This document shows positions 1 through 13,199 of a stretch of 64,000 nucleotides of DNA, piece after piece; positions within the stretch are counted from its first letter, which is position 1; each line of letters starts with the position of its first letter. A program made the translations under genes and the position numbers. Below the pieces are notes generated by a model that was given only the letters and a program-made list of their open reading frames with translations, did no database searches and had not been told where the DNA came from. Source of the stretch: Siphlonurus alternatus (lineage: Eukaryota > Arthropoda > Insecta > Ephemeroptera > Siphlonuridae); assembly GCA_949825025.1 (NCBI GenBank), contig OX463782.1:28498759-28562758 (forward strand), written 5' to 3'.

Positions 1-379
1 GAATGGAAGAGATCTTAAGATTTAAACCCCCTCTGAATTAACGTGTTATTTGGACAGTGGGTCGAGTCTCGTCAACTTTTCCTTCAAACCTTTTTTCAAT
101 CACCTCAAATGGCAAAGAATAATTTTTTCTTCTGCTTATAATATACACAGTTAACAGAATGTACGTACTATACAGCTGTCTTGTTTCACTTACATCAGAC
201 ATCATACTATTCTGTTTACGTTCAAGCTTGAATATACTTATAACACAATGTGTCAGGCCAACTCTCCCAAAGCAAATAGAGGGACTGAAAGTATATTTAT
301 ATGCAGGTTATTCTTGTAACATTTTTTGCTGATTTCCATAAACATATACAATTATTATACTCTGTATTTGTGTACCTAC

Positions 380-1003
380 CCCTTGTCTGGCTTTGTCTTC
401 GCTGTATTGTGTCGCAACGTCAGGAAACCTCATGCCACCCTTGATCTTCTCCAGCGCCTCCAGCACCTTGGACTGCTTCTCACACAGAATATGCCGCACC
501 TACAAGAGAGACCATATAATATATAATTAACTACAAACCTCCACAAAATTCGTGTATCAATTAATGTGAGGAATAAACTAAAGAACTATAGAACTAGGAA
601 AGGTAGATATATTGGGAGGGGGGATCATCAGTGGAAGCTAGAGTTCATGGGTAGTGGAAGCGATGTGGGAAAGTATTCCTTCATAAACCGAACAGTGAGG
701 GAGTGGAACTCCCTGCCGTCCGAGGTGGTGGGGGCGGAGAGTTACGGGGGATTTAAGAGTGCGTTGAGCACTATATTGCGAGCCACCGTGGTTTAGCCAC
801 ATTTGCCGCAGAGCGTTAAAATCTAAATCTAAATCAGAAAACGTGTTGTGAAGTGAGCTCAGCAGAACTTTGAGGAGGAAATATACCTTTACTGCCGAGC
901 CTCCCTTCTTTTCTTTGCTTCCACCTGCACCATCATCATCTTTAGTATCTTTACTTTTCCCTTTCGCCTTGGATCCTCCAGACGCTGCTTTTTTAGGTGG
1001 CAT
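380..1003 (-). CDS. PIN4: PIN4 (parvulin-14 peptidyl-prolyl isomerase), 5' part only
   Basis: Two exons on the minus strand. Exon 1 (1003 down to 887, 39 codons) starts [10 protein letters not shown] and is a Lys/Gly/Ser-rich basic N-terminus, as in PIN4/Par14, where this segment binds DNA and precedes the rotamase fold. Exon 2 (499 down to 380, 40 codons) begins VRHILCEK and includes [18 protein letters not shown], the start of the PpiC-type rotamase domain. The donor at 886-885 and the acceptor at 501-500 are canonical, and the phase is 0. The rest of the domain (about 50 residues, from the GDLGW region on) is not visible in 1-379 and should lie left of the window. Known family role: cis-trans isomerisation of prolyl bonds, with nuclear/ribosome-biogenesis and mitochondrial forms. 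Identification is confident; the gene is cut by the window edge. Confidence 0.93.
566..836 (+). mobile_element. LINE 3'-end fragment inside PIN4 intron 1
   Basis: A plus-strand ORF of about 76 codons, antisense to PIN4, contains [16 protein letters not shown]. This matches the C-terminal signature of Jockey/CR1-like non-LTR retrotransposon ORF2 proteins (F-x-R-x-x-x-x-W-N-x-L-P). It ends in TAG at 794-796. About 25 bases later comes a short tandem tail of TAAATC units (about 820-836), typical of a LINE 3' terminus. It is severely 5' truncated and certainly inactive. Confidence 0.75.
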
Positions 1004-1189
1004 TTTGTTAAAAAACTCTTTTTACACGTTTTTACTCTTGTTTACAGTCAACAGCTGACCGCCGGTGAAACAAGCAAACAACTTGGCAACATTGCATATC
1101 TGGATGAAGCCAATCACGATCAAGAAAAATATGCGGGCAAAAATTTTAAAAGCATGCTGGATCAAATGCTGGATAATTTCCCCGAGAGA

Positions 1190-1261
<72 letters not shown>
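1190..1261. repeat. (TA)n microsatellite
   Basis: An uninterrupted TA dinucleotide run of about 35 units just upstream of PIN4. ORFs reading IYIYIY across it are artefacts. Confidence 0.97.
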
Positions 1262-1264
<3 letters not shown>

Positions 1265-1518
1265 ATGCAAAAGCTATTATAATTATATTAATTATATATA
1301 GTCATATTTAACGTAAATTAAAGTCACCGTCACTATCGTGGAATAGGTATTTTTATTATTAGCAGGAAAGTCATGATGTAATTAATTAATATAATAATCA
1401 AGGTTGCATGGCTTTTTATAAAGCCAACCTTGATAATAATTAGATAATAATAAAATAAATACAGAAGAGTTGAGTTGTGAGTGCATGATCGAGTGTCACA
1501 AAATGATGCGCACTCATT

Positions 1519-1520
<2 letters not shown>

Positions 1521-1590
<70 letters not shown>

Positions 1591-1612
1591 AATATATATA
1601 TATATATATATA
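1521..1612. repeat. (TA)n microsatellite, interrupted
   Basis: TA repeats at about 1523-1587 and 1592-1612, separated by a short TGCAAA interruption. They lie immediately left of the palindromic element at 1621. Confidence 0.95.
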
Positions 1613-1620
1613 TTAAGGTA

Positions 1621-2132
1621 ATGGGGTACTGCAGACCAATTAAAAAAAAAGTTTCAAGTTTTTGTCAGTATTTCAAAAGGCACGAGAATTTCATGAAGAA
1701 CAAGCCCTATTACAGCATTCTACGACAATTTCCTGATTTTTTATGAATTTTTAAAACCTCTCAAAAATGACGTCATAGCATTGAATCTTAAATTTAAAAA
1801 AAGATCAGTTAACATTGCCAAATCCCATACTTAATATTGAAATGTAACCAAAACTTCATTTGTAAGGTTTTCATCAGGTACTAGAATCACGATAATGAAT
1901 AATGACGCGAAGGTTTGAAATTCGTACTTCAATAACTTTTCATTTTAGCAATGTTAACTGATGCATTTTCCCATTTAAGATTCAATGTTTGACGTCATCA
2001 AAAAAAGTTTTAAAAATTCATATAAAATCAGCAAATTGTCGTAGAATGCTCTAATAGCTAGGGCTCGTTATTCATAGAATTCACAGTACTTTTTACTAGT
2101 ATTGCTAACTCAAATACCGGTCAGTACCCCAT
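1621..2132. mobile_element. Palindromic MITE (family C), long terminal inverted repeats
   Basis: The left end ATGGGGTACTG is mirrored by CAGTACCCCAT at the right end. Complementarity continues inward: the left arm has GCATTCTACGACAATTT, GACGTCAT and CATTGAATCTTAAAT, and the right arm has their complements in reverse order. This makes two imperfect arms of about 240 bp. There is no ORF. The left flank is TA; the right flank is TG. The tip resembles that of the family A elements (ATGGAGTATTG), so both may be mobilised by the same kind of transposase, perhaps Tc1/mariner-like with TA target duplication. That last point is inference. Confidence 0.75.
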
Positions 2133-2329
2133 TGTAATTACTTTTTATTCATCCATATATATATATATATATATATAACCAAACAGGGATAAATCTGGAA
2201 GATGGGTAATTAATGCGTACAATGACTCGCGAGAAGAATTAATTAATTTAAGTAAGTGTTTACCACTATAATATACAGCAGATTAGTGAGTTAGAACTTT
2301 GATCAGTACATATATATATCATTGAAAAG

Positions 2330-3775
2330 CTGAAGTCATTTAAAGTAATTCCTTCTGAAATTTTGAATATCTTAGCTGTTATTCTAAATATCAATTATGT
2401 ATGTGTTCAAGATCGCTTATCATGTTCTAGTAATATTATTCAATCTAACGGAGTTTTGCAAGGAGATCCGAGCAGCTCTCTTCTTTTCAATCTTTTTACT
2501 GCAGATATAACTGAGATTACAAAAGATATAAACTGTGAAAATGAAAATGATCAAGTCGTACTAAATTTATATGCAGATGATCTTGCTATTATTTCAAAGA
2601 GTAAAGTCAAGCTACAAAAAGCGCTAAATAATCTATCTATCTGGGCCAAAACAAATGGTCTAGAAATTAACACAGAGAAAACCAAGGTTGTTAAGTTTAG
2701 AAGAGGCGGACCGTTATGCAAAAACGATGAAATTTATTGTGACGGTCAAAAGATTGAATTTCTAAATTCATTTAAATATCTTGGCATAATACTTCAAATG
2801 ACAGGGCTTTCTTTTTCTAAACATATAACAGAAAGATGTAAGAACGCTATCACTGTTATGTACACTATCTCAGGGCTGTCTGGTCTATCCGTCAAAACAG
2901 GGCTCAAACTATTCAATTTAAAAGTCGCCCCTGTGGCTACTTATGGTATTGAAATTGTATGGCCTCATTTATCTGTATCCGATTTTGATAAATTAGAATC
3001 AGTAAAAGCCATGTTTGTTAAAAGATTACTGTGTCTGTCAAAATTTACCGAAACTAGACTGGCCTATAAACTGATAGATTCCAATTATTTTATTACAGAA
3101 ATCAAAGAAATGTTTAAACTTCCAACGACAGATCAATATTCCAATTTTATAGCTGTCAGGAATCAAAAAGCTCAGGATATTAATCCTGAGTTTTACAGCA
3201 CTGATGCTATGACATGTAAATATTGGTGTCTGCCCCAATTGGATAGATCCAATGTTAGAAATGTTTTAACTCGCCAGGCTGTTCACGGCTTCCACTATCT
3301 AATTTGTAAATCTTCTGGTTATCATAAAGCTGAACAATCTTGTGTATGTAAATTATGTAATGAATATTGTAGCCAATATCATTTAAATATCTGTAAATCT
3401 AGAATTAAGTCTATTAGCGATTATGCCAGGGGAGATTTCATATAGTCTATAGATTTTGAATAGCAATGAAGCAATAAGTTTTTTTTTTTTTTTTTATTCT
3501 ATCTATTTTCTATGTCATATTTTGTCTTATATATATGTGATTATATATATGATATATTATTATTATGATGTAACAGGCTGTTAGTATCATCTGTTATTTT
3601 ATTTTATATTGTTTTATTATCATTTTCTATTGTTCTATTATTCTGTAACTATTATATATGTTTTGTATGTATGTTTTATGTGTTCTATTGTAATGTTTTT
3701 CTATAATGTATGTTTCTAGTGCTGTTAATATGTACACTTTCTGTGTTTAATAAAAGACTAATAATATATATTTCA
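2330..3775 (+). mobile_element. 5'-truncated non-LTR retrotransposon (LINE), RT domain and C-terminus
   Basis: One open frame from about 2330 to 3445 encodes the second half of a reverse transcriptase. It has NGVLQGDPSSSLLFNLF (RT block 4 region) and the catalytic LYADDLAI box, followed by INTEKTKVVKFRRGG. The C-terminus carries a Cys/His cluster (CVCKLCNEYC...H...C) like the terminal zinc-knuckle region of some I/R1/CR1-group LINEs. The endonuclease and the N-terminal RT are missing. The 3' UTR of about 330 bp ends near an AATAAA (about 3747). No stop interrupts the remaining frame, so the insertion looks fairly recent, but truncation makes it non-autonomous. Confidence 0.88.
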
Positions 3776-4190
3776 TAAACTCTGGTAATTAAGCTATTAT
3801 AAAATATAATAATATTGAAATAATATTTGCTTAATATGTTTTTTCTCGATCATCACTATAATGTTTCCGGAAATATTTTAATATACTTGCAATGTCAATA
3901 ATTATATCGGCTATATATACAAAAGCTTTTAATTATATAATTAAGTTGATGTCATATACGTAAAATTTCTAAGGCACCTCGCTTTTCAAAAAAATGTATT
4001 TTTATTTTTTTTAATTGAACCTATATAAAATCTAAAAATATGTGTATAAAACCTAAAATATATTTTGACATTATCGAAATTTGCTACAGTAAATATGCTA
4101 AAAAATTTGATTCTCGTTGCCACCAAATAAAATTCGAAGTGTCTCTCCAGAAAAACAAAATAACAGCAGCCTATCAAAAGTTCGGAAGGT
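3776..4190. other. AT-rich spacer, no feature seen
   Basis: Low-GC DNA between the LINE and the first exon of the secreted-protein gene. Short ORFs here have no recognisable content. A TATATAAAA-like string near 4021-4030 is about 320 bp upstream of the start codon at 4355 and is too weakly supported to call a promoter. Confidence 0.5.
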
Positions 4191-4354
4191 CAGGAGCTGC
4201 TAAAGGCTCCAATGATCGTGCGCCATGTCAGCACGCTCCACGGAAGGGGCTGAGATAAAACTCGTCGCAGCGCCGCAACGGGCCTCTCTCGCTTGAAATC
4301 TTTCGTGAACAACACGCTGAAATCTGAGCTCCACGACATACCAATCCATCAACC

Positions 4355-7227
<2,873 letters not shown>

Positions 7228-7356
7228 TTTTTTTGGAATAATTACAATTTTGTAATTTAGTTTTGATGATTGTTGGCAAAATGTTCATTATAAAGTAAAA
7301 GTATTCTAAGTTTTTTACTGTGTTTATTATAAAAAATTATTTGTACCTTCATTTCA

Positions 7357-7362
7357 AATAAA
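7357..7362 (+). promoter_or_regulatory. Poly(A) signal of the secreted-protein gene
   Basis: AATAAA about 130 bases after the stop codon at 7225-7227. No other gene reads into it. Confidence 0.6.
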
Positions 7363-8480
7363 AATATAATTGTAATATATATTACGTATATCCTTATTTT
7401 ATTTCAACTGAATTTATATTTTAAAGAAATACTGTAGTTGGAACTTGATACTACATAATGTTGATATTACTTGTGGTTTCTTTGTTTCTTCCTTAAATTT
7501 TGAAATAAACTATGATTTTTATTTTTGTGTTTTATTTATGAACTAAAGATGTTAATAGTATGTATTAAAATATTTTATTTCGATAGTAAAAATGTCATCA
7601 TTGAGTATTACAACAGTCAGTACAATTTTTCAACTTAAAATACTATAAATTTATAAATGATTCAGAAGAAGATTTTAATTTCCCATATAAAAAAAAACTG
7701 ATGGTGCAACACTTGCATATTTTTAGTCAAACGATGCAACATTAATATAGCTACAATACATTTAAATTTTATATAATTATATCAGAATAGTTAATTATAA
7801 AAATATCCTTGTTCTCGATCATAGTATTATTAAATAATTTTTGTAGCTTGATTTATATTACCCTATAATTATATATTATAAGTATAAACTTTTTAAAAAA
7901 CGCGTGTACATATATAAATTTTACATAAAAATGACGACGAAAGCCTGAAACAATCTGCATTCATGCGATGAACATTATTATTATTTTTTTTTAACTATAG
8001 TTTAACGTTTAAAAAATATATTAATATTAGTTATACACAGTACATCAATTTATAACCCACATATTGGGCAAATTAAGAGCAGTCCATTCGCGTGTAGGCG
8101 ATTTTAGTATTCCAGTATAACGCAACCCGCCTTACAAACAACGTGAAAGAGTTGCATACCTTGAAGGCTAATGGATAGTTTTACAATATTGGTAAACAAA
8201 ATTAATTTCAATTAAGTATAATGATATATTTATATAAATGACGTGCTCATAAGACATAAGACGATGATATATATTTTATCTTGCTTCAAACAAATTAATA
8301 TTCCTAAAATTACCTAATACGATATCAATTTGGCAACATTGAATTAGCCCTGCATTGGATTAAAAAAAGCAATTTATGCGCGAAAAGGTGTCTGCCACGG
8401 CTGTTTGTCAAGGTTTTGAAATTTACTGTGAAATTCTTGGTGATATTAACTGTTAATTAATCAGATTTATCGTTTTAATT

Positions 8481-8675
8481 ATGTCTGAAGAAGCAGGCTC
8501 AAGTGGGGTGCCCAAAGAAGTGGTGGAAACTGAGCCAAAAATCGAAGATGAGCTGGAAGAAGAAGAGGAACAAGGAGTCACCATGCTGGACGTGCTCGAA
8601 GAGGAGCAAGACCTTGAACAAGACGCGAATGCTGTGCTTGGAGGCTCGGATGATAAAAACTGCACCTATTCTGAA
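8481..8675 (+). CDS. Duplicate UBR7 first exon (copy A)
   Basis: 65 codons beginning MSEEAGSSGVPKEVV and ending NCTYSE, then donor GTATGT. It differs from the true UBR7 exon 1 at 14418 at only two bases (one synonymous, one E-to-D). The 100 bp upstream is also nearly identical, including GCGCGAAAAGGTGTCTGCC. No UBR-box exon follows in copy A. The next plausible acceptor on this strand opens the coiled-coil exon at 9830, which continues in phase 0. So either this is a dead exon or it is the start of a chimeric transcript. The encoded stretch is only the acidic pre-UBR-box leader (EEEEEQG, LEEEQDLEQD) and has no known catalytic function. Confidence 0.8.
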
Positions 8676-9089
8676 GTATGTAAATTAATTTTTAAAACTT
8701 TTTATAAATAATGTAGATTTAGTTTGTACGTCATGCAGTACTTTATGTAGGTTGTGATTCTTAAAATTTAAAATGCTTACTGCAGCTGCGTATATATTAG
8801 AGGCATTGCTTTTAATGTACTGTGCGTATATGTAAAATCATGTAAAAATACAGTATATATATGTGTTATAATTTTTCAAACCCATACCAAGTGTGCATGT
8901 ATGTTACAAGTTTCTCGATCTGAATATCTTTTCCTGAATTTTGTTAAGTAATGCATGTAATTTTTCGTTAAAAAGGCAAGCTTGGCAACTCCAGTTTAAA
9001 ATAATACTATATATATACATAAATACATACATAAAACATGTTATATAAATTTTATTTTTTCCTTGAAATTATATATAATATAAGTATAT

Positions 9090-9097
9090 ATATATAA

Positions 9098-9155
<58 letters not shown>

Positions 9156-9178
9156 ATTATTATTATTATTATTATTGT
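9090..9178. repeat. (TA)n followed by (TTA)n microsatellite
   Basis: A TA run to about 9150 changes abruptly to ATT/TTA triplets through about 9176. It lies in the interval between UBR7 exon 1A and the coiled-coil exon. The rest of 8776-9829 is AT-rich and holds no gene I can recognise. Confidence 0.93.
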
Positions 9179-9792
9179 AGAATAACTTCGATCGATCTTT
9201 CGAGCCCAAACTCTGTTTTAATTTATTTTTGTTCACTTACGTATTGGCCTCATGGACATAATATATACATACTCTCTTGTAACAATCTCTTCCCCCCCCC
9301 CCCTAGCTCCCTTACGTTTCTCTCTGATTTTTTTTTCTATACCGCATCTGCCTGTAAATAATACACAATAAACTATGCAATGTATATTTTAACATAATTA
9401 TGTCACCGCGTGCGGCCAACGGTATATATAGTTTAATCAATAAACCTATTTTGGAGGTGAAAAAATTTAATTTATAGCTAATTAAAACCCATATCTCATA
9501 CAATTTTCTGAATTTTCTGAACCTTTTTGCATAAATGTGCAAAGATTCGTGTTGATAATTATAAAAAGTACAGGTGACACAGGAGATTTTGAATAACTAT
9601 AATGATAGGACGTCTGTATATTCATATATTCATGCGTATATTCAAGCATATATTCTAGTGCATGTTGCAGTACATTAGAGAACGATATTATAATTTTATA
9701 ACAAATTTCTCCCCTTTTGCTATGCAGTGCATATGAAAATAACAAAATTAAAACCAGAAATTCAATGTTGAATCTTTATTTTATTTATTTAT

Positions 9793-9825
<33 letters not shown>

Positions 9826-9829
9826 GCAG

Positions 9830-11546
9830 ATGATAAGGGCAGAGCTTAAGACCAATATCTCAAAGGACGACCTTGCTCCAGGTCAAGAATTTATAAGCAA
9901 GATGAAGAAAGTACTCCGCCTGCAAGAGGGAGCTTCCTTGGAAGTCCTTTGGGAAAGGTTCACTTCAGTCCTAGCTCTTCAAACAATTTTAGAAAAGATC
10001 GAGAAGAGAAGGCGTCAAGTCCTGTCAGTCCTTCGCGCTGTGATGAAGGAGAAGGACGCCGTGATCAAGAAGCTGGAAGCCGTGAAAAAGGAGAAGGAAA
10101 AAGAAAACAAGATGTTGAAGGCCCAGATGTTGGAGTATCATATATTTAAATCAAGCCCGTTTTGCAAAACGGGTTCGATCTGAAGAACGGGTGAAGTCAA
10201 GATCCATCAACACCCCCGAGAAAAAAATGAATGACGACAAAGAGCTCAACTTAATCCAGGTATCAAGCACATTTTGAACACGATATATAAGAGTTGTAAT
10301 ATCCATGCAGGTTAATAAAAAAATAATGCACAAAAATATTATATGACTTACTTAAATAATTAAATATTTATCTTCGCACGAGAAGCAGTTTAATTTTATG
10401 CTATAATATAATGTATATTGAGTTTTAAATAAAACTCGATAATTATATAATATATATGATATATTATGAATATAATTATTTTTTAAGTGCTTTCATAGAC
10501 CAAAGTTTAAAATCAATAAATTCTTCTTGTCTTATCTTATGTTTAAAGTGTCTAAAAAGTCTTTTAATGTGTTTATAAAGCCTATATAGAGACAGATTTA
10601 TTATACTTTTAATACATAATGTATATACGCATTGCATGAATATAATATAATGCCTCGCGCGCATGCCTGTGATGCAGCATAATAATGGAGTATTGACCTC
10701 AATTTTTTTTATTACAGAAATGGATAGAGGGTGCAAAGTTATGTTACCCTGAATTTTTTCAGATTTTTTAGAGCCCGGGAAGTATTTTTAAAAAAATTAT
10801 TTAAAGTTCTTTTTGTGACGTCACGAGACGCCGCTCTTTAAGAAAAATATAGGACTTGACGCCGCGTGACGTCACAAATACGACTTTCAATAATTTTTTA
10901 AAAATACTTCCCGGGCTCTAAAAAATCTGAAAAAAATCAGGGTAGCATAACTTTTCACCCTCTATCCATTTCTGCAATAAAAAAAATTGAGGACAATACT
11001 CCATTATATATGTTGCCAGGCAACAATTTAAGTTTTAAAGTTTACTCTTTCTACTAGTAATTACTATATTGTTATTATTGTTAAGTGAAATTCAATTTGC
11101 ATGGCAAAATGTATACATACACGCATGCATCTTCCGCTGCAAAATATTAATTTGTAATTTTTCTTTTATTGTTATTTAATATATTTGCTGTTGAGATAAC
11201 CTCAAGGACTTTGGTAAAAATTTAAGAGGTGCATGATATCTGTTTGGGTATGATGGTATTATAGGAAAATTAAAAAAAAAAAAAAAATTACATAATAATT
11301 ATACAAATAGAGCAGTGAATGATAAAATTTACAAGTGCGCCGGAGAGGTGCTATGTAATAGCACTCGCCAAACTACAGTATATCCATATAATCATATTAT
11401 GTAATATGCATCCCTCCAAATTAAAATGATTTTATTTTTATTTTCAGCACCTGAAGCAAGACCTGCAGGACGGACTTGAGATACACTGGAGTGGTGTCAG
11501 ATCACAGTCCATGCAGCACTTTAAAGTAGGAACTGTTCAGCTGTGA
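9830..11546 (+). CDS. Coiled-coil protein exons, unidentified, with one frameshift
   Basis: Exon a (9830-10259) follows a strong polypyrimidine acceptor (TTTTTTTTTTGCAG) and encodes MIRAELKTNISKDD, then a Lys/Glu-rich helix (IEKRRRQVLSVLRAVMKEKD, KKEKEKENKMLKAQMLEY) predicted to form a coiled coil. Near 10140-10150 the frame shifts by one base: the first frame stops at 10183, while the next frame continues QARFAKRVRSEERVKSRS to NLIQ and a donor at 10260. Exon a is 430 nt, one base more than a whole number of codons. Exon b (11448-11525, phase 0) encodes HLKQDLQDGLEIHWSGVRSQ..., then either reads through to TGA at 11544-11546 or uses the GTAGGA donor toward an acceptor at 12351-12352. I do not recognise the protein. 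It is a damaged gene, or the shift is an assembly error. Phase matches UBR7 exon 1A. Confidence 0.55.
10685..11004. mobile_element. MITE family A, copy 1
   Basis: A near-palindrome of about 320 bp. It starts ATGGAGTATTGACCTCAA and ends TTGAGGACAATACTCCAT, flanked on both sides by TA. The arms share GAAATGGATAGAGGGTG, AGCCCGGGAAGTATTTTT and a GTGACGTCAC motif near the middle. It lies in the intron between the coiled-coil exons. Relatives are at 12880, 22022 and 22368. Confidence 0.9.
11005..11447. other. Intronic AT-rich sequence, no feature seen
   Basis: Remainder of the intron between the two coiled-coil exons. It includes an A15 run near 11273 and nothing else recognisable. Confidence 0.5.
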
Positions 11547-12146
11547 CGAGCTGGAGCCTTCTTCGCCCAGAAGGAGAAATTGTGAACCTGCAAATTGTGG
11601 GTGAGAAGAGGGGGCGGGGGTATATCATCTTCAGTGTATTTTGGGACCTTTGGGAGGGGAGAGGGAGATCGCCTGCGCCCCCCGTCACCCTCGTGGTTCT
11701 GATGCCACTCGGAAAGTAGATGGGTTATATAAAAATGATTTGATGTCATGATTGTGCTTAAATATGTGTCCTACAGCAAGCATGCATGCCTACATATTTT
11801 TAATTACAATTTTTGAAAAAAAAAAACAACATATTTTTGTCCTTTTGATTTATGACAGCATCACTGATTCAGATCATATTATATACCCCGGTATATTTTT
11901 AAATTTGGCATTTCGAGATCATAAGAGGTGAAAATTAATAAGAAGCAATAACATCATGATACTATAATTAAGATAATATTAAATTAATAATTTATATATA
12001 CCAGTTCAGTATAGTGATGCAGTTAAAATAAAAACTCGAAAAGGGGGTTCATTTTCATATATGATGGGGGGGAGTTTTAAGTTAGCTATAGCTCACATAC
12101 ATATCTGTTCTAACAATTGTAAGCCACACTTAATTACCAGTGGCAC

Positions 12147-12305
12147 TATATTGTATAATGTTTGTGGGTATGTAACTTTGTATATTTTTTGTGTCTAATA
12201 TCTTCTCCCCCCGCCCCTTTCGGAAGAAAGGGGCGGGGGGAGAAGATATATTAGACACAAAAAATATACAAAGTTACAAACCCACAAACATTTTACAATA
12301 TATTT
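12147..12305. repeat. Long hairpin (inverted repeat, about 70-bp arms)
   Basis: The left arm runs from TATATTGTATAATGTTTGTG through TATCTTCTCCCCCCGCCCCT. The right arm repeats it in reverse complement (AGGGGCGGGGGGAGAAGATA to ACAAACATTTTACAATATA) with a loop of only a few bases. Only a handful of mismatches are visible. There is no ORF. It could be a foldback MITE or a recent inverted duplication. No convincing target duplication was found. Confidence 0.8.
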
Positions 12306-12496
12306 ATAATTATTATAATAACATAAAAAACTAATAATTCTTTTGTTTGCAGCTGCATATCGGGATTACTGGATGGGTAAGCTGGGGATGAAGAAACTGG
12401 TGGGGGAGTGACACCAACTCAGTCCAGCCTCGACGTCCTCGCTCCTCGGGAGAAGAATGTGATTAATTTATTTTTCATCAATTTTTTTCTGTTAGA

Positions 12497-12745
12497 GTCC
12501 AAGATCGCTTTTTACACCACGTACTCAAGTCCGGAAGCTCAACATTTAGCCGAGGAGCACCCATCTCATCCCCAATATGCCAACATTTTGCTTTTACGAT
12601 CCTATAGCTTATAATAAACAGAGTCTTCTGTGTGCAATGTTTTTAAGAAAACATTGTTCAATGTTGCATTAAAAACATTGCGCGCAGAAGACTCTGATAG
12701 TAAACTTTGCTAAATGTGAATATAAAATGAGGAAATATAATTATA
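12497..12745 (+). pseudogene. Broken copy of the secreted-protein last exon
   Basis: Matches 7071-7227: ESKIAFYTTYSSPEAQHLAE here against ESKAAFYATISSPEAQHLTE in the intact gene, then HPSHPQYANI where a base change and a frameshift destroy the Cys and the YAYDPYK motif. The reading is then interrupted by a 78-bp palindromic insertion (12619-12696) before the final segment (CTAAATGTGAATATAAAATGAGG), which resumes at about 12710. The upstream exons are not duplicated. It is non-functional and part of duplication copy B. Confidence 0.85.
12619..12696. mobile_element. 78-bp palindromic insertion, hAT-like
   Basis: Arms of about 28 bp start CAGAGTCTTCTGTGTGCAAT and end with the complement ACTCTG. 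The 8 bases before it (ATAATAAA) and after it (ATAGTAAA) match at 7 of 8, as expected for an 8-bp target duplication of the hAT superfamily, whose tips usually begin CA-G. It is far too short to encode anything. It interrupts the pseudogene copy of the secreted-protein exon. Confidence 0.65.
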
Positions 12746-12879
12746 TTATTATAAAATTTAAATTTATGGGGATATATAGTTAAAATTTTGTAATTTTATT
12801 TTCATGCATGATTGGCAAAATGTTAATTAAAGTAAAGTATCCTTAAGTTTTTGTGCATTTTTTATTATAAAAAAATATA

Positions 12880-13199
12880 ATGGGAGTACCGACCTCAATT
12901 TTTTTTATTGCAGAAATGAATAGAGGGTGCAAAGTTATGCTATTCTGATTTTTTTTAGATTTTTTAGGGACCGGGAAGTATTGCTAAAAAGTTTTGGCGA
13001 GGTCGGGTTCAAATCCACGTCCCTTTTGGGTCCTATCTTTTATTAAGAGAGGCGGCAAGAGGTGGCACTTTTTCTGTACTTTCAATATTTTTTAAAAAAT
13101 ATTTGCCGGGCTCTAAAAAATCTGAAAAAAATCAGAGTAGCATAACTTTGCACCCTCTATCCATTTCTGCAATAAAAAATTTTGAGGTCGGTACTCCAT
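12880..13199. mobile_element. MITE family A, copy 2, with unrelated centre
   Basis: Tips ATGGGAGTACCGACCTC and GAGGTCGGTACTCCAT, with inner arms as in copy 1 (GAAATGAATAGAGGGTGC, TTTGCACCCTCTATCCATTT). The middle differs from the other copies and contains GGTTCAAATCC, resembling a tRNA B box. It sits in duplication copy B only, so it inserted after the duplication. Confidence 0.85.

Noticed and set aside
1022..1301. ORFs of IYIYIY repeats on both strands
   Set aside because: They are translations of the (TA)n microsatellite; same for the ORF at 4950-5219.
12353..12410. Candidate third coiled-coil exon (LHIGITGWVSWG or AAYRDYWMGKLG frame)
   Set aside because: The acceptor is good but the in-phase frame ends after 12 codons with no motif; it was kept only as an alternative to reading through at 11526.
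13005..13020. GGTTCAAATCC resembling a tRNA B box inside a family A MITE
   Set aside because: No matching A box, no cloverleaf and no terminator at the right distance; at most a relic of a tRNA-derived SINE.
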